From the NCBI GenBank assembly GCA_023424395.1, contig JAFADY010000021.1, positions 1-64,000 on the forward strand: DNA of 64,000 bases, in the 5' to 3' direction. Both the position numbers and the translations under genes were made by a program. Below the pieces are notes generated by a model that saw only the letters and a list, made by a program, of their open reading frames with translations, was not told the origin of the DNA and did not search any database. The DNA comes from Bacteroidota bacterium. Lineage in GTDB: Bacteria; Bacteroidota; Bacteroidia; Bacteroidales; Dysgonomonadaceae. Positions 17,746-26,472 of this stretch are shown one piece after another; position 1 is the first letter of the stretch, and each line of letters begins with the position of its first letter.

Positions 17746-18861
17746 TTAATCTCCCAGAAGTTCTGCCAATTTATTGTGCAATTCGGCTCCTCTCAAGTCT
17801 TTAGCGATGATTGTGCCGTCTTTATCCAAAAGCACGGTGTGAGGTATTCCGCGGAAAGCGTAAAGATCAACAACCGGGCTGTCCCACATCATCAGATCTG
17901 ACATTTGAGGCCAAGTCATGTTCAGGTCTTTCAGGCCTTGAAGCCATTTGTCTTTTTCTTTGTCTAAAGATACACCAACAACTTCAAATCCTTTGTTTTT
18001 GTAATTTCTGTATGCGGCAACTACGTTTGGCATTTCTTCCCGACAAGGGCCACACCAGGCTGCCCAAAAATCGATCAGCGTAACTTTACCTTGTCCGGCA
18101 TAATTCGATAAAGAAACATCATTGCCTTCGGTATCTTTCATGCTGAAATCGACGAATTTTTTGCCGATGGCGACATTGTCGTAATTTTCCAACCTTTTCG
18201 AAATTCTTTGGATGTTGGGTTGCGCTTTGTAAGAGTCATCGGTAAGGGCAAGTATTTCTTTTTGCGTTTCGGGCGTAAACATCTCTGCCGATGTCATAAA
18301 CAAAAATTTCCCAAGCGGATTTTTGATATTATTTTTAATAAAATCGGCGTTTTTCTTTTCGAGGTCTTCAGCTACTTTTTCGTAAGCCGTAGTTATTTCT
18401 GCGTCCAAAGAATCGGTCATAGTTCCTGCGGCGGTAGCCGATTGATAAGTTTGCGAAAGCGCTCTGATCTCGTTCGATAGGTCTTGTTGCTCTTTTCTGA
18501 AAGCAGAATAATCTTCGTTGAGTTTGCTTCCGGCTACGGTAATTACAGAATCATATCTTACGTCGATATCGCCCGGCTCTAAAACCACCAAAACGCGCGA
18601 GGGTTTTTGAGGATTTACCGTTTCATCTAAGGCGATGAATCTTAACAAAGTTGAATCTGCAGGCCCTTCAAAAGTAAAAGTTCCGTTTTGTACTACGGCA
18701 GTATCAACAGTAATCATTTCGGTGTCGGTCATTTCTTGAACGTAAACGTTTTTTCCTTCGTAAGCCGGATCGGAAACGGTTCCGGTTACTTTGTACGTTT
18801 TGTTGTTCTGACAAGCAAACAACGCAACCGCTGCAATTAATAAAATTGAAAATTTCTTCAT
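17746..18861 (-). CDS. TlpA-like thiol-disulfide lipoprotein with N-terminal DUF4369
   Basis: Membrane-anchored periplasmic thioredoxin-like protein, probably a reductant or isomerase. It is 371 residues. The lipoprotein signal ends in LFAC (Cys17), followed by a DUF4369-type beta domain (about 22-110) and a helical linker. The thioredoxin fold has an intact WCGPC active site (Cys270, Cys273) and cis-Pro region RGIPHTVLLD. I chose the ATG at 18861 because it begins the signal peptide and lies 31 bases after the TATCTTTG -7 element, whereas an in-frame start at 18921 lies upstream of that promoter. Single-gene transcript with its own terminator. Confidence 0.93.
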   Translation of the reverse strand: MKKFSILLIAAVALFACQNNKTYKVTGTVSDPAYEGKNVYVQEMTDTEMITVDTAVVQNGTFTFEGPADSTLLRFIALDETVNPQKPSRVLVVLEPGDIDVRYDSVITVAGSKLNEDYSAFRKEQQDLSNEIRALSQTYQSATAAGTMTDSLDAEITTAYEKVAEDLEKKNADFIKNNIKNPLGKFLFMTSAEMFTPETQKEILALTDDSYKAQPNIQRISKRLENYDNVAIGKKFVDFSMKDTEGNDVSLSNYAGQGKVTLIDFWAAWCGPCREEMPNVVAAYRNYKNKGFEVVGVSLDKEKDKWLQGLKDLNMTWPQMSDLMMWDSPVVDLYAFRGIPHTVLLDKDGTIIAKDLRGAELHNKLAELLGD

Positions 18862-18892
18862 AATTATTCTTTTTTTATATTTAAAACCGTCG

Positions 18893-18900
18893 CAAAGATA
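18893..18900 (-). promoter_or_regulatory. -7 element of the TlpA-like gene
   Basis: TATCTTTG on the minus strand matches the Bacteroidota -7 consensus and fixes the downstream ATG as the start. No clear -33 element was seen. Confidence 0.65.
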
Positions 18901-19001
18901 TACAAAAAATGCATGAATCATAAGTTATTAATTATTTTTTAATACAATCAATAATAAATATTGGAATGCTGCGTTTTGAAATTAAACAAACATTGCAGCG
19001 T

Positions 19002-19163
19002 ATGATAAATTCTACTCGAAATCGTCAATTGAACCCACCGCTTCCCAACCCCAAAAAAAAAGCGCCCACCGATTTGAGCCTCAAGATCATTCAGCAGTTC
19101 GCAGGCGCGTTTTATGTGGAAAAAAAATTATCAATTTTAGAAAACAGCTTTATTATCAATTGA
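19002..19163 (+). CDS. Possible 53-residue small protein upstream of rpe
   Basis: Uncertain. The frame from ATG 19002 is richer in G+C than the flanking intergenic DNA. It reads a basic Asn/Pro/Lys-rich N-terminus, then APTDLSLKIIQQFAGAFYVE, and ends in NSFIIN. The pattern (basic start, helix with xxFAxxYxVE, C-terminal Asn) resembles small uncharacterised ORFs I associate with Bacteroidales, but I cannot confirm the family. No strong promoter or ribosome site is visible. Nothing else is seen in the rest of the 18862-19199 gap except the flanking promoters. Confidence 0.35.
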   Translation: MINSTRNRQLNPPLPNPKKKAPTDLSLKIIQQFAGAFYVEKKLSILENSFIIN

Positions 19164-19179
19164 TATTTTATTATCTTTG
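19149..19179 (+). promoter_or_regulatory. Promoter of rpe
   Basis: TATCTTTG at 19172-19179, with TTTA at 19149-19152 and 19 bases between, matches the Bacteroidota consensus. It overlaps the end of the possible small ORF. Confidence 0.7.
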
Positions 19180-19199
19180 GGGAATAAAGTGAAATTGAT

Positions 19200-19850
19200 A
19201 TGAGTCATTTGGTTGCCCCCTCTTTACTGTCCGCCAATTTTCTGAATCTGGAGAAAGATATAGAAATGCTTAACAACAGCGAAGCTGATTGGATACATCT
19301 CGACATTATGGATGGTGTTTTTGTGCCCAATATTTCTTTCGGATTTCCGGTTATCGATTTACTGAAAAGCAAAACTCAAAAACCACTCGATGCTCACCTG
19401 ATGATTGTGCAGCCGGAAAAGTTTATACCGCAAATTGCAACAGCCGGAGCAACTTATATGAATGTGCATTACGAGGCATGCACACACCTGCATCGGGTTG
19501 TGCAAGAAATCAGAAAACATGGCATGAAACCGGCGGTAACATTAAATCCGCATACGCCGGTGAGCGTACTCAAAGATATTTTGGTTGATTTGGATATGGT
19601 TTTGTTGATGTCGGTAAACCCCGGCTTCGGTGGACAAAAATTTATTGAACAAACCATTGAAAAAGTAGCTGAATTAAAAGAAATGATACTCAAAAAAAGT
19701 TTGGCTACGATAATTGAAGTTGACGGCGGCGTAAACCTCGAAACAGGCAAACAACTGATTAGCGCCGGCGCCGATGTGCTTGTTGCGGGAAGTTTTGTTT
19801 TTTCGGCTGAAGATCCTGCGGAAGTTATACACCAATTGAAACATATTTAG
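19200..19850 (+). CDS. rpe: Ribulose-phosphate 3-epimerase
   Basis: Interconverts ribulose 5-phosphate and xylulose 5-phosphate in the pentose phosphate pathway. It is 216 residues, the usual TIM-barrel length. Typical motifs are LSANFLNLEKDI near the N-terminus, HLDIMDGVFVPN (metal-binding His and catalytic Asp), DAHLMI, VNPGFGGQKFI (phosphate loop) and EVDGGVN (second catalytic Asp). Start is 20 bases past a good promoter. comEC follows 33 bases later and may be read through. Confidence 0.97.
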   Translation: MSHLVAPSLLSANFLNLEKDIEMLNNSEADWIHLDIMDGVFVPNISFGFPVIDLLKSKTQKPLDAHLMIVQPEKFIPQIATAGATYMNVHYEACTHLHRVVQEIRKHGMKPAVTLNPHTPVSVLKDILVDLDMVLLMSVNPGFGGQKFIEQTIEKVAELKEMILKKSLATIIEVDGGVNLETGKQLISAGADVLVAGSFVFSAEDPAEVIHQLKHI

Positions 19851-19883
19851 AGGACTCCTACATTCACTCATAAATTTAACTTT

Positions 19884-21845
19884 ATGAGCGATTTCTTACC
19901 TAAAATACCTTTTCTTAAATTGCTGATACCTGTAACAGCAGGTATTTTGGCAAATTTCTACTTGGCGCTTATTCCTTATCCTCTCTGGATTGGCGCTGCA
20001 GGTATAGGATTGATGATCTTTTCGTTTTTCGTAAGTAAAGAAAAAGAATTTTCTTTGCGATGGATTTTCGGGTTGGGATTACATATTTTTATTTTTGGAT
20101 TTATTTCTGCGGTTTTTCAGTTTCACGACAGAAACTCCACTTATAACTTCCCGGAACAAGAGCACATTTACATGGGATATGTATTGGATATTCCGCAAGA
20201 AAAGCCACGTTCCGTGGCTTGCAATATCCGTTTAAAATATCCCGAAAACAAAAAAATTATTGTTTACCTGCAAAAAACGGATAATTCCCAATTGCTCTCG
20301 CCCGGCGAAGAGATTATTTTCAGCGCTCGTGTTCAGGCTTTTCGAAACTTCGGTAACCCCGATGATTTTAATTACGAGAAATACATGAAAACCAAAGGTT
20401 TTGCCGGATCGGCTTATTTGCCTTCGGCAAATTGGAAGACCACCGGAAAACAAATTCTCACCGTTTCAATTATTTCTCAACACGTGAGGGCAAAAGCATT
20501 GGATTTTTATCGGTCGTTTCAACTCGAACCGGATGCGTATGCATTCATTTCGGCGCTGACATTAGGTTACAAAAATTTCCTGACGGATGATATGCAGGCA
20601 TCTTTTCGTGCATCGGGAACGGCGCACGTTTTGGCGGTTAGCGGCTTGCATGTAGGGATTGTATTCTTGATTTTTTCTACTTTGTTTGCCTTTCTCGGGA
20701 AAAGCGGCAAAAAATATGTATTAAAACAGTGGCTTATTATTATAGCCTTGTGGTTCTACGCTTTTGTTACAGGAATGTCGCCATCGGTAATGCGCGCTGT
20801 GATTATGCTCACAATTGTGTGCATCGGCAACATGCGCGCGAGAGAAGGGTTCACGTATAATACACTCGCCACAGCGGCATTTATGATACTGATTTTCAAT
20901 CCGTATCTGCTTTTCGATGTGGGTTTTCAAATGAGTTTTACCGCGGTTCTTTCTATTCTGTTTTTTCAACCCAAATTAGACAAGTTATTAACCGCGAGAA
21001 ACAAGTTTCTTCAATATACATGGAATTTATTTACCGTTTCTTTGGCGGCGCAACTCGGCGTGTTTCCGATCGTCCTTTTTTATTTTGGCACATTTCCCAC
21101 TTACTTTTTCATCGGAAACATGCTTATTGTTCCGCTTATAGGGCTCATTATCTATTCCATAATTCCCGTAATATTTTTCGCCCTGCTCAAACAAACCGGA
21201 TTTGCTGCATTCGAAATCATCTTCAACTTTTTCAGATGGATATTAAAATCGTTTATAAATATAGTGTTACACACAGCGCAATTTGTTGAGAATTTGCCAT
21301 TCGCGCAAATTTCAGATATGTATATCACCCGTTTGCAAGTTTTTTTGGTGCTCGCTCTGATTGTTTTTGCAGCGTTACTTTTCACCAGAAAACAAGCGAA
21401 ATATCTTATCGTTGGTTTGTCTGCTTGGCTTCTTCTCGTCTTGACGAATAGCATGGAATTAATTGCTGAAAATCCGCCTCAACTCGTTGTTTTCAATAAA
21501 TCGGGTGTGAGCGAGATCGGATTATTCTACAATGCCAAAAGACAGTTTATTGAGGTTCCGGCAAACGGTGTTATTTCACACAATTCGGAAATAATTGTGC
21601 GGCTCTCCGAAAACAATTTTCAACAAACAAATTTTCAACAAATTTTTCCAGTTGATGTACTCATAATTTCCAATGATAAGTCTTTTTCTATTAAACAATT
21701 AAATAATATTTTCCAACCGAAAATTGTGGTTATCGATGCCTCCATTTCTAATTTTCACAAAAACAGGATGGCGAGTGAATGCAAAGAATTAGGCATTCGG
21801 TGCCACGATGTTGCGCAGATGGGTGCGTTTTCCATAAATTTTTAG
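19884..21845 (+). CDS. ComEC/Rec2-family DNA uptake channel
   Basis: Inner-membrane protein related to the competence channel that takes up single-stranded DNA. It is 653 residues. The N-terminal part has membrane helices and a DUF4131-like soluble domain (about 60-190). The Competence domain follows, with HVLAVSGLHVGIVFLIF and GMSPSVMRAVIM, and several more membrane helices. After about residue 520 there is only a short soluble tail. It ends with PVDVLIISND and VVIDAS, reminiscent of the metallo-beta-lactamase domain of ComEC, but no HxHxDH motif is present. This short form is common in Bacteroidota. No other competence genes are nearby. Confidence 0.88.
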   Translation: MSDFLPKIPFLKLLIPVTAGILANFYLALIPYPLWIGAAGIGLMIFSFFVSKEKEFSLRWIFGLGLHIFIFGFISAVFQFHDRNSTYNFPEQEHIYMGYVLDIPQEKPRSVACNIRLKYPENKKIIVYLQKTDNSQLLSPGEEIIFSARVQAFRNFGNPDDFNYEKYMKTKGFAGSAYLPSANWKTTGKQILTVSIISQHVRAKALDFYRSFQLEPDAYAFISALTLGYKNFLTDDMQASFRASGTAHVLAVSGLHVGIVFLIFSTLFAFLGKSGKKYVLKQWLIIIALWFYAFVTGMSPSVMRAVIMLTIVCIGNMRAREGFTYNTLATAAFMILIFNPYLLFDVGFQMSFTAVLSILFFQPKLDKLLTARNKFLQYTWNLFTVSLAAQLGVFPIVLFYFGTFPTYFFIGNMLIVPLIGLIIYSIIPVIFFALLKQTGFAAFEIIFNFFRWILKSFINIVLHTAQFVENLPFAQISDMYITRLQVFLVLALIVFAALLFTRKQAKYLIVGLSAWLLLVLTNSMELIAENPPQLVVFNKSGVSEIGLFYNAKRQFIEVPANGVISHNSEIIVRLSENNFQQTNFQQIFPVDVLIISNDKSFSIKQLNNIFQPKIVVIDASISNFHKNRMASECKELGIRCHDVAQMGAFSINF

Positions 21846-21853
21846 TATTTTTG
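21846..21853 (+). promoter_or_regulatory. -7 element before the DHH phosphoesterase gene
   Basis: TATTTTTG directly behind the comEC stop codon fits TAnnTTTG and lies 16 bases before the next start codon, implying a very short leader. Confidence 0.5.
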
Positions 21854-21869
21854 TATCTCACGAACGAAT

Positions 21870-22928
21870 ATGAAATACTACGAATCGTTATCTAATGTTA
21901 TCTCGCAAGAGAATGTAGAAAAAGTTTTCAAGTTAATTGACGAAAGCGGCCAGATTTTAATTACAACCCATCTCTCTCCCGATGGAGATGCATTGGGATC
22001 TTCGCTTGCGCTCTATAATTATTTGCTGCGAAAAGGGAAGCGGGTTAAAATAATCGTGCCCAATTCTTATCCTTATTTCTTAAAATGGATGCAAGGGACG
22101 CAAAAAATCGGCGTTTACGAATATAATCCTCGCGCCGCTCAAACCATCATCGAGAATGCCGATCTGATATTTAGTTTGGATTATAATATTCCGAAAAGAG
22201 TCGGTGAAATGGGAGTTTTTCTCGAAAAATCATCTGCCCATAAAATACTTATCGATCATCATCTTTTTCCTGGCGACATGTTCGATGTGATCATCTCGTA
22301 TCCGGAGATTTCTTCTACAAGCGAACTCGTTTTTAGGTTGTTTTACCAAGCCGACGAATACGACGATATGGACCGGATTGAAGCAGAGTGTATTTATTGC
22401 GGCATGATGACCGACACCGGAGGCTTTACCTTCAACTCCAACAGCGCCGAGATTTTTCAAATTATCAGCCTTTTGCTTCGCAAAGGGATCGATAAAGATG
22501 CTATTTTCGCCAAAGTTTATAACAATTTATCCGAAGACCGTTTTCGTTTGCTTGGCTTTACACTTTTGCATCGAATGAAAATTTATCCTGATTTGCATGC
22601 CGCGCTTATCTATCTCTCCAAAGAAGATCAAAGCCAATTTAAATACAACAAAGGCGATACCGAAGGTTTCGTGAATTATCCGCTAAGCATTGAGAAAATT
22701 GTTTTTTCCGCTTTTATTAGAGAGGACGAAGGCTTGATAAAACTTTCGTTCCGTTCCCACAACAATTTCCCGAGTAACGAATTCGCTGCTGAGTTTTTCG
22801 GCGGGGGCGGCCATTTAAATGCTTCGGGAGGGGAATTTTACGGTACGCTCCAAGATTCAATCGCTCATTTTGAAAAAGCGCTCGAGCGCTACGCCGATAA
22901 GCTCAGACACGAGGCCGGCGCTTTTTGA
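21870..22928 (+). CDS. DHH-family phosphoesterase, NrnA-like
   Basis: Predicted nanoRNase / 3'-phosphoadenosine 5'-phosphate phosphatase that degrades very short oligonucleotides. It is 352 residues. The DHH domain motifs are HLSPDGDALGSS (metal ligands), DLIFSLDYN and LIDHHLFPGD, with MMTDTGGFTF further along. The C-terminal DHHA1 domain shows the substrate motif GGGGHLNASGG. All expected ligands are present. It has its own -7 element just after comEC. The choice between nanoRNase and cyclic-dinucleotide-linked activity cannot be made from sequence; a c-di-AMP cyclase (cdaA) is encoded about 12 kb away. Confidence 0.9.
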   Translation: MKYYESLSNVISQENVEKVFKLIDESGQILITTHLSPDGDALGSSLALYNYLLRKGKRVKIIVPNSYPYFLKWMQGTQKIGVYEYNPRAAQTIIENADLIFSLDYNIPKRVGEMGVFLEKSSAHKILIDHHLFPGDMFDVIISYPEISSTSELVFRLFYQADEYDDMDRIEAECIYCGMMTDTGGFTFNSNSAEIFQIISLLLRKGIDKDAIFAKVYNNLSEDRFRLLGFTLLHRMKIYPDLHAALIYLSKEDQSQFKYNKGDTEGFVNYPLSIEKIVFSAFIREDEGLIKLSFRSHNNFPSNEFAAEFFGGGGHLNASGGEFYGTLQDSIAHFEKALERYADKLRHEAGAF

Positions 22929-22983
22929 CCAACGTTTATAGTTTATTTTAAGTGAAATAACATTTTTTTTAAACTTGTTTCAT

Positions 22984-22991
22984 TACATTTG
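22984..22991 (+). promoter_or_regulatory. -7 element of the DUF4827 gene
   Basis: TACATTTG matches TAnnTTTG 29 bases before the start codon. Confidence 0.55.
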
Positions 22992-23020
22992 TAGCCAATT
23001 TTCACAAAAGACAAACAGAG

Positions 23021-23590
23021 ATGAAAAAAACATATTTAATCCTACTTTCTTTAATCGGAATTTTAATGCTCACGGCATCCTGCGACAAAAGAAAAACTTA
23101 TGCAGATTTACTGCGCGATGAAATAAGGATCATTGACAGATTTATTTCCAAAAACAATATCGTTGTTTTGGAAACATTTCCTGCCGACACCGTTTTCGCA
23201 TCAAATGAGTTTTTTCGCGATCAGGCTACCGGCGTTTACTTCAATATCATCGATAAAGGAGAAACCGGGCCTGCAAGCATTCCTGAGGACATATACGTGA
23301 GATACGACGGCTTAAGGTTGCTGACACTCGACGATAAAGACACCACAACCTATTCCACTCTTCAAGCGGCTACGGCAAACACCCTCACTTATCGGGGGCC
23401 GGTTACTTTGCCAACAAAACAAATGTACGGAGATTCTACGCCGGCTTGGGCAGTTCCGTTAAGATATATCGGACACAAGGGCCGTGCAAAAATGATCGTT
23501 CCTTTCAATATGGGTTCACGTACCGAAATATCCAATAACTACACAACTTATTACGATTTAGTAACTTACAGGTTCGCATCTAAAATATAA
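23021..23590 (+). CDS. DUF4827-type lipoprotein
   Basis: Function unknown. The 189-residue protein has a lipoprotein signal ending in TASC (Cys20) followed by DKRKTYADLLRDE. Conserved-looking parts are RFISKNNIVVLETFPADTVF, the YFNIIDKGE strand, VRYDGLRL and, near the end, VPLRYIGHKGRAKMIVPFNMG. This layout (tether, short helix, beta-rich body) is that of DUF4827 proteins, which resemble FKBP-type folds; no catalytic residue can be named. The glmM gene starts 6 bases after the stop, so the two are probably co-transcribed. Confidence 0.75.
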   Translation: MKKTYLILLSLIGILMLTASCDKRKTYADLLRDEIRIIDRFISKNNIVVLETFPADTVFASNEFFRDQATGVYFNIIDKGETGPASIPEDIYVRYDGLRLLTLDDKDTTTYSTLQAATANTLTYRGPVTLPTKQMYGDSTPAWAVPLRYIGHKGRAKMIVPFNMGSRTEISNNYTTYYDLVTYRFASKI

Positions 23591-23596
23591 AAATCA

Positions 23597-24979
23597 ATGA
23601 CACTTATTAAATCTATTTCCGGAATCAGGGGAACCATCGGAGGAGCTGTAGGAGATAATCTCACACCCATAGATATTGTAAAGTTTACTGCCGCCTACGC
23701 TGCTTTCATTAAAAAAACGGCCCAGGACGATAAAATAAAAATCGTTGTGGGACGCGATGCTCGGATTTCGGGCCCGATGGTGCATAGAATTATCACCGGC
23801 ACGTTGATGGCTATGGGATGCGATGTAATAGATATAGGCCCGGCCACAACGCCTACAACGGAAATTGCTGTTGCCAAGGAAGGCGCAGCCGGCGGCATTA
23901 TTATTACTGCAAGCCATAATCCCAAACAATGGAATGCCTTGAAACTCCTCAACCACAAAGGAGAATTTTTGAACGCCGCAGAAGGAAACGAGATTTTATC
24001 CATTGCTGAAAACGATGATTTTTCTTTTGTTGAGGTTGATGAACTGGGTAAAGTTACTAATAAGCAGTACTTGCACGAACATATCAGCAGCGTTTTATCG
24101 CTCGATTTGGTAGATGTTGAAGCCATAAAAGCAGCCAATTTTCGTGTGGCGGTAGATGCGGTAAATTCCGTTGGCGGCATAGCCGTCCCTGAATTGCTTT
24201 ACGCCTTGGGCGTAAAAGAAGTTTTTAAATTGCACTGCGCCGCGCACGGCAATTTTTCACACAATCCGGAACCGCTGCCGCAACACCTTACGGAACTTTC
24301 ATCTTTAATGAAAAGCTCGAAAGCCCATGTAGGTTTTGCCGTGGATCCCGATGTGGACAGATTGGTGATCTACGCCGAAAACGGTGAGCCCTTCGGCGAA
24401 GAATACACATTGGTTTCTATTTCGGATTACATTTTAAAGCACACTCCCGGAAATACGGTTTCTAATTTGAGCTCAACACGCGCGCTTCGCGACGTAACTC
24501 AACAACATAACGGTGAATACTATTCTGCCGCCGTAGGCGAAGTAAATGTTGTGGAAAAAATGAAAGAAGTAAATGCAGTTATCGGAGGAGAAGGAAACGG
24601 CGGCATTATTTATCCGGCATCGCATTACGGCCGCGATTCTCTGGTAGGTATCGCTTTGTTCCTTACCTACCTGGCAAAATCGGGAAAAAAAGTAAGTGAA
24701 CTTCGTGCCGGTTACCCGAGCTATTTCATGGCTAAACAAAAAATGGATTTAACGCCCGGCATCGATATTGATGCGATTTTACTGAAAGTAAAAGAAAAAT
24801 TTGCCCACGAGCAAATTACCGATATCGATGGCGTGAAAATAGATTTCCCCGATAAATGGGTTCATTTACGCAAATCGAATACCGAACCCATCATCCGTAT
24901 ATACTCCGAAGCCAAATCCGTTGAAGAGGCAGAAGAAATAGGCCGACAAATTATAGAAATAATAAAGGAATTGGCGTAA
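23597..24979 (+). CDS. glmM: Phosphoglucosamine mutase
   Basis: Converts glucosamine 6-phosphate to glucosamine 1-phosphate on the way to UDP-GlcNAc for peptidoglycan and surface glycans. It is 460 residues, of the alpha-D-phosphohexomutase family. The N-terminus reads SISGIRGTIGG, the active-site phosphoserine loop is ITASHNPKQWN (Ser106), the metal loop is DPDVDR (near 250), and the sugar-binding loop GGEGNGGI and phosphate-binding RKSNTEPIIRIY come later. A phosphomannomutase/phosphoglucomutase role cannot be fully excluded, but the SISGIRGTIGG start fits GlmM-annotated Bacteroidota enzymes. Confidence 0.9.
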   Translation: MTLIKSISGIRGTIGGAVGDNLTPIDIVKFTAAYAAFIKKTAQDDKIKIVVGRDARISGPMVHRIITGTLMAMGCDVIDIGPATTPTTEIAVAKEGAAGGIIITASHNPKQWNALKLLNHKGEFLNAAEGNEILSIAENDDFSFVEVDELGKVTNKQYLHEHISSVLSLDLVDVEAIKAANFRVAVDAVNSVGGIAVPELLYALGVKEVFKLHCAAHGNFSHNPEPLPQHLTELSSLMKSSKAHVGFAVDPDVDRLVIYAENGEPFGEEYTLVSISDYILKHTPGNTVSNLSSTRALRDVTQQHNGEYYSAAVGEVNVVEKMKEVNAVIGGEGNGGIIYPASHYGRDSLVGIALFLTYLAKSGKKVSELRAGYPSYFMAKQKMDLTPGIDIDAILLKVKEKFAHEQITDIDGVKIDFPDKWVHLRKSNTEPIIRIYSEAKSVEEAEEIGRQIIEIIKELA

Positions 24980-25066
24980 AGAAAGTGAAAAATTTTATCG
25001 ATTGCCGTAATTAAACGCCAAAAGCTGTTTCTTTGCGGTAATTTTTTTGATACAAAAGACTGGTTT

Positions 25067-25891
25067 ATGAAGGAAAAAATGGTTGCTCGCGATGATCTTA
25101 GAAAATTGCACCCAGTGCTGGAAGGGAAGCACGGCGATAAGATTATCGATTTAGGCATGAAACTGGCGGGTATTGTACATGCAAACGATGTTTACGATGG
25201 CTCGAAACATTTAACAGGGCCTGCTTTTTGCAAAGACCTTTTAGATAAGTTGGGAATTAAACGCACGGTTAAAAATGCTGAAATCCTAGACCAGTACAAA
25301 GACCAACCATTTATTACGGTATCCAATCATCCTTACGGGCATGTGGACGGCATTGCTATAATAGAAACCGTTGCTTCGCGAGCGCCTAAATTCAAGATGA
25401 TGGTAAACGTAATTTTAGGCCTGGTTGACACAATGTCGGAAAACTTCATTACGGTAAATCCCAATGGGCTCGGAGGTAAAAAGGCAATTACACTGAACGG
25501 AATAAAAGAATGCATCGACCATATTAAAAGCGGGCATCCGCTTGGCTTCTTTCCTTCGGGAGCAGTATCGAACATGCTCTTTAAGAAAAGTAAAATGATT
25601 ATCGAAGACAGAGAATGGCAGGTTTCCATTCTCAAGTTGATACAAAAAGCCAAGAAACCGGTTATTCCCATTCATGTTTCGGGTAGAAATTCTTTTTCGT
25701 TCTATGTTTCCAAAATCTTCGGTTGGCAAGCCCGTAATTTAAGACTCTGCCACGAATTAAAAAACAAAAACGGCAAAGAAATGGTGCTTACCGTAGGCGA
25801 ACCCATATCTCCCGAAGAACTAAAAAAATATCCCGATCCGGTGGCTTTGGGAGAATTTCTGAAAGCCAAAACGTATGCTTTGGCGCAATAA
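25067..25891 (+). CDS. 1-acyl-glycerol-3-phosphate-acyltransferase-like protein
   Basis: Predicted membrane-associated acyltransferase of lipid synthesis, 274 residues. The catalytic block reads TVSNHPYGHVDGIAI (about residues 85-99). The spacing His-x5-Asp is seen in the hemolysin/OlsA-type branch rather than the classical His-x4-Asp. Further motifs are LGFFPSGAVS (substrate-binding) and KPVIPIHVSGRNS. It could act on ornithine- or glycine-type lipids or lysophosphatidic acid; the sequence does not decide. It stands alone between glmM and a toxin-antitoxin pair. Confidence 0.83.
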   Translation: MKEKMVARDDLRKLHPVLEGKHGDKIIDLGMKLAGIVHANDVYDGSKHLTGPAFCKDLLDKLGIKRTVKNAEILDQYKDQPFITVSNHPYGHVDGIAIIETVASRAPKFKMMVNVILGLVDTMSENFITVNPNGLGGKKAITLNGIKECIDHIKSGHPLGFFPSGAVSNMLFKKSKMIIEDREWQVSILKLIQKAKKPVIPIHVSGRNSFSFYVSKIFGWQARNLRLCHELKNKNGKEMVLTVGEPISPEELKKYPDPVALGEFLKAKTYALAQ

Positions 25892-25912
25892 TAAATAATT
25901 GGTATCTTTGAA

Positions 25913-25920
25913 AGTCAAAA
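25913..25920 (+). promoter_or_regulatory. -7 element of the toxin-antitoxin pair
   Basis: TATCTTTG matches the consensus 35 bases before the antitoxin start codon. Confidence 0.6.
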
Positions 25921-25954
25921 ATATAAAGGCATAATAATTAAAAACAGAGTTAAA

Positions 25955-26170
25955 ATGAATTCAATTACTGTTTTTCCTGATTCAGAAAGCCAATATTTTC
26001 TTCTCAAGAATTTGCTCGAAGAAATGAAAATAAAGTTTACGGATTCCGAGGATATAAAATTAACTGAATTTCAAAAAGAAATCCTGGACAGCCGTTTACA
26101 AAGTGTAAAAAAAGGAAAAGTAAAATCGAGAGATGAAGCTCGGAAAATTTTCAAAGGATGTTTGAAATAG
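25955..26170 (+). CDS. Antitoxin-like small protein
   Basis: A 71-residue protein beginning MNSITVFPDSESQYFLLKNL, an N-terminal beta strand followed by helices. It ends with a basic, helical, Lys/Arg-rich part (SVKKGKVKSRDEARKIF). This is the usual build of antitoxins paired with ParE/RelE toxins: DNA-binding or dimer part first, toxin-neutralising tail last. The following frame begins 13 bases before its stop with a RelE/ParE-like reading, which supports the assignment. Because the toxin reading frame is broken, the antitoxin may now be an orphan. Confidence 0.65.
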   Translation: MNSITVFPDSESQYFLLKNLLEEMKIKFTDSEDIKLTEFQKEILDSRLQSVKKGKVKSRDEARKIFKGCLK

Positions 26171-26452
26171 TTTGGCACGAAAGAGCTATTGAAGAACACG
26201 CTGAAATATTGAGATTTTGGATCAATCATAACCAATCGTACTCATTTTCTCAAAGCATATTTGAGGAAGTGGAAACATACACTCGATTTGTTGGAGCGCA
26301 ATCCTTATATTGGATCAGACGTTAAACATAAAAATATTCGAAGACTCGTCATTCTAAAAAGATTTTCTTTGTATTATAAAATTGAAGAAAGGAAAATATA
26401 TATTTTATCTTTTTGGGATAACAGCAGAAATCTGGAAAGCCTTAGAATATAA
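26158..26452 (+). pseudogene. ParE/RelE-family toxin, frameshifted
   Basis: From ATG 26158 the first frame reads MFEIVWHERAIEEHAEIL and continues to IFEEVETYT before running into a TAA. The next frame (+1) picks up the family pattern at once: TLDLLERNPYIGSDV, then RRLVILKRFSLYYKIEE, and finally ILSFWDNSRNLESLRI up to 26452. Joined near 26271-26283 the two halves make a complete toxin of about 97 residues with the usual C-terminal signature. One extra base in GAAACATACACTCGAT explains the break. It overlaps the antitoxin gene by 13 bases, as in intact pairs. A sequencing error is the main alternative to real inactivation. Confidence 0.8.
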
Positions 26453-26472
26453 AAGAACAGTACATTTATAAA

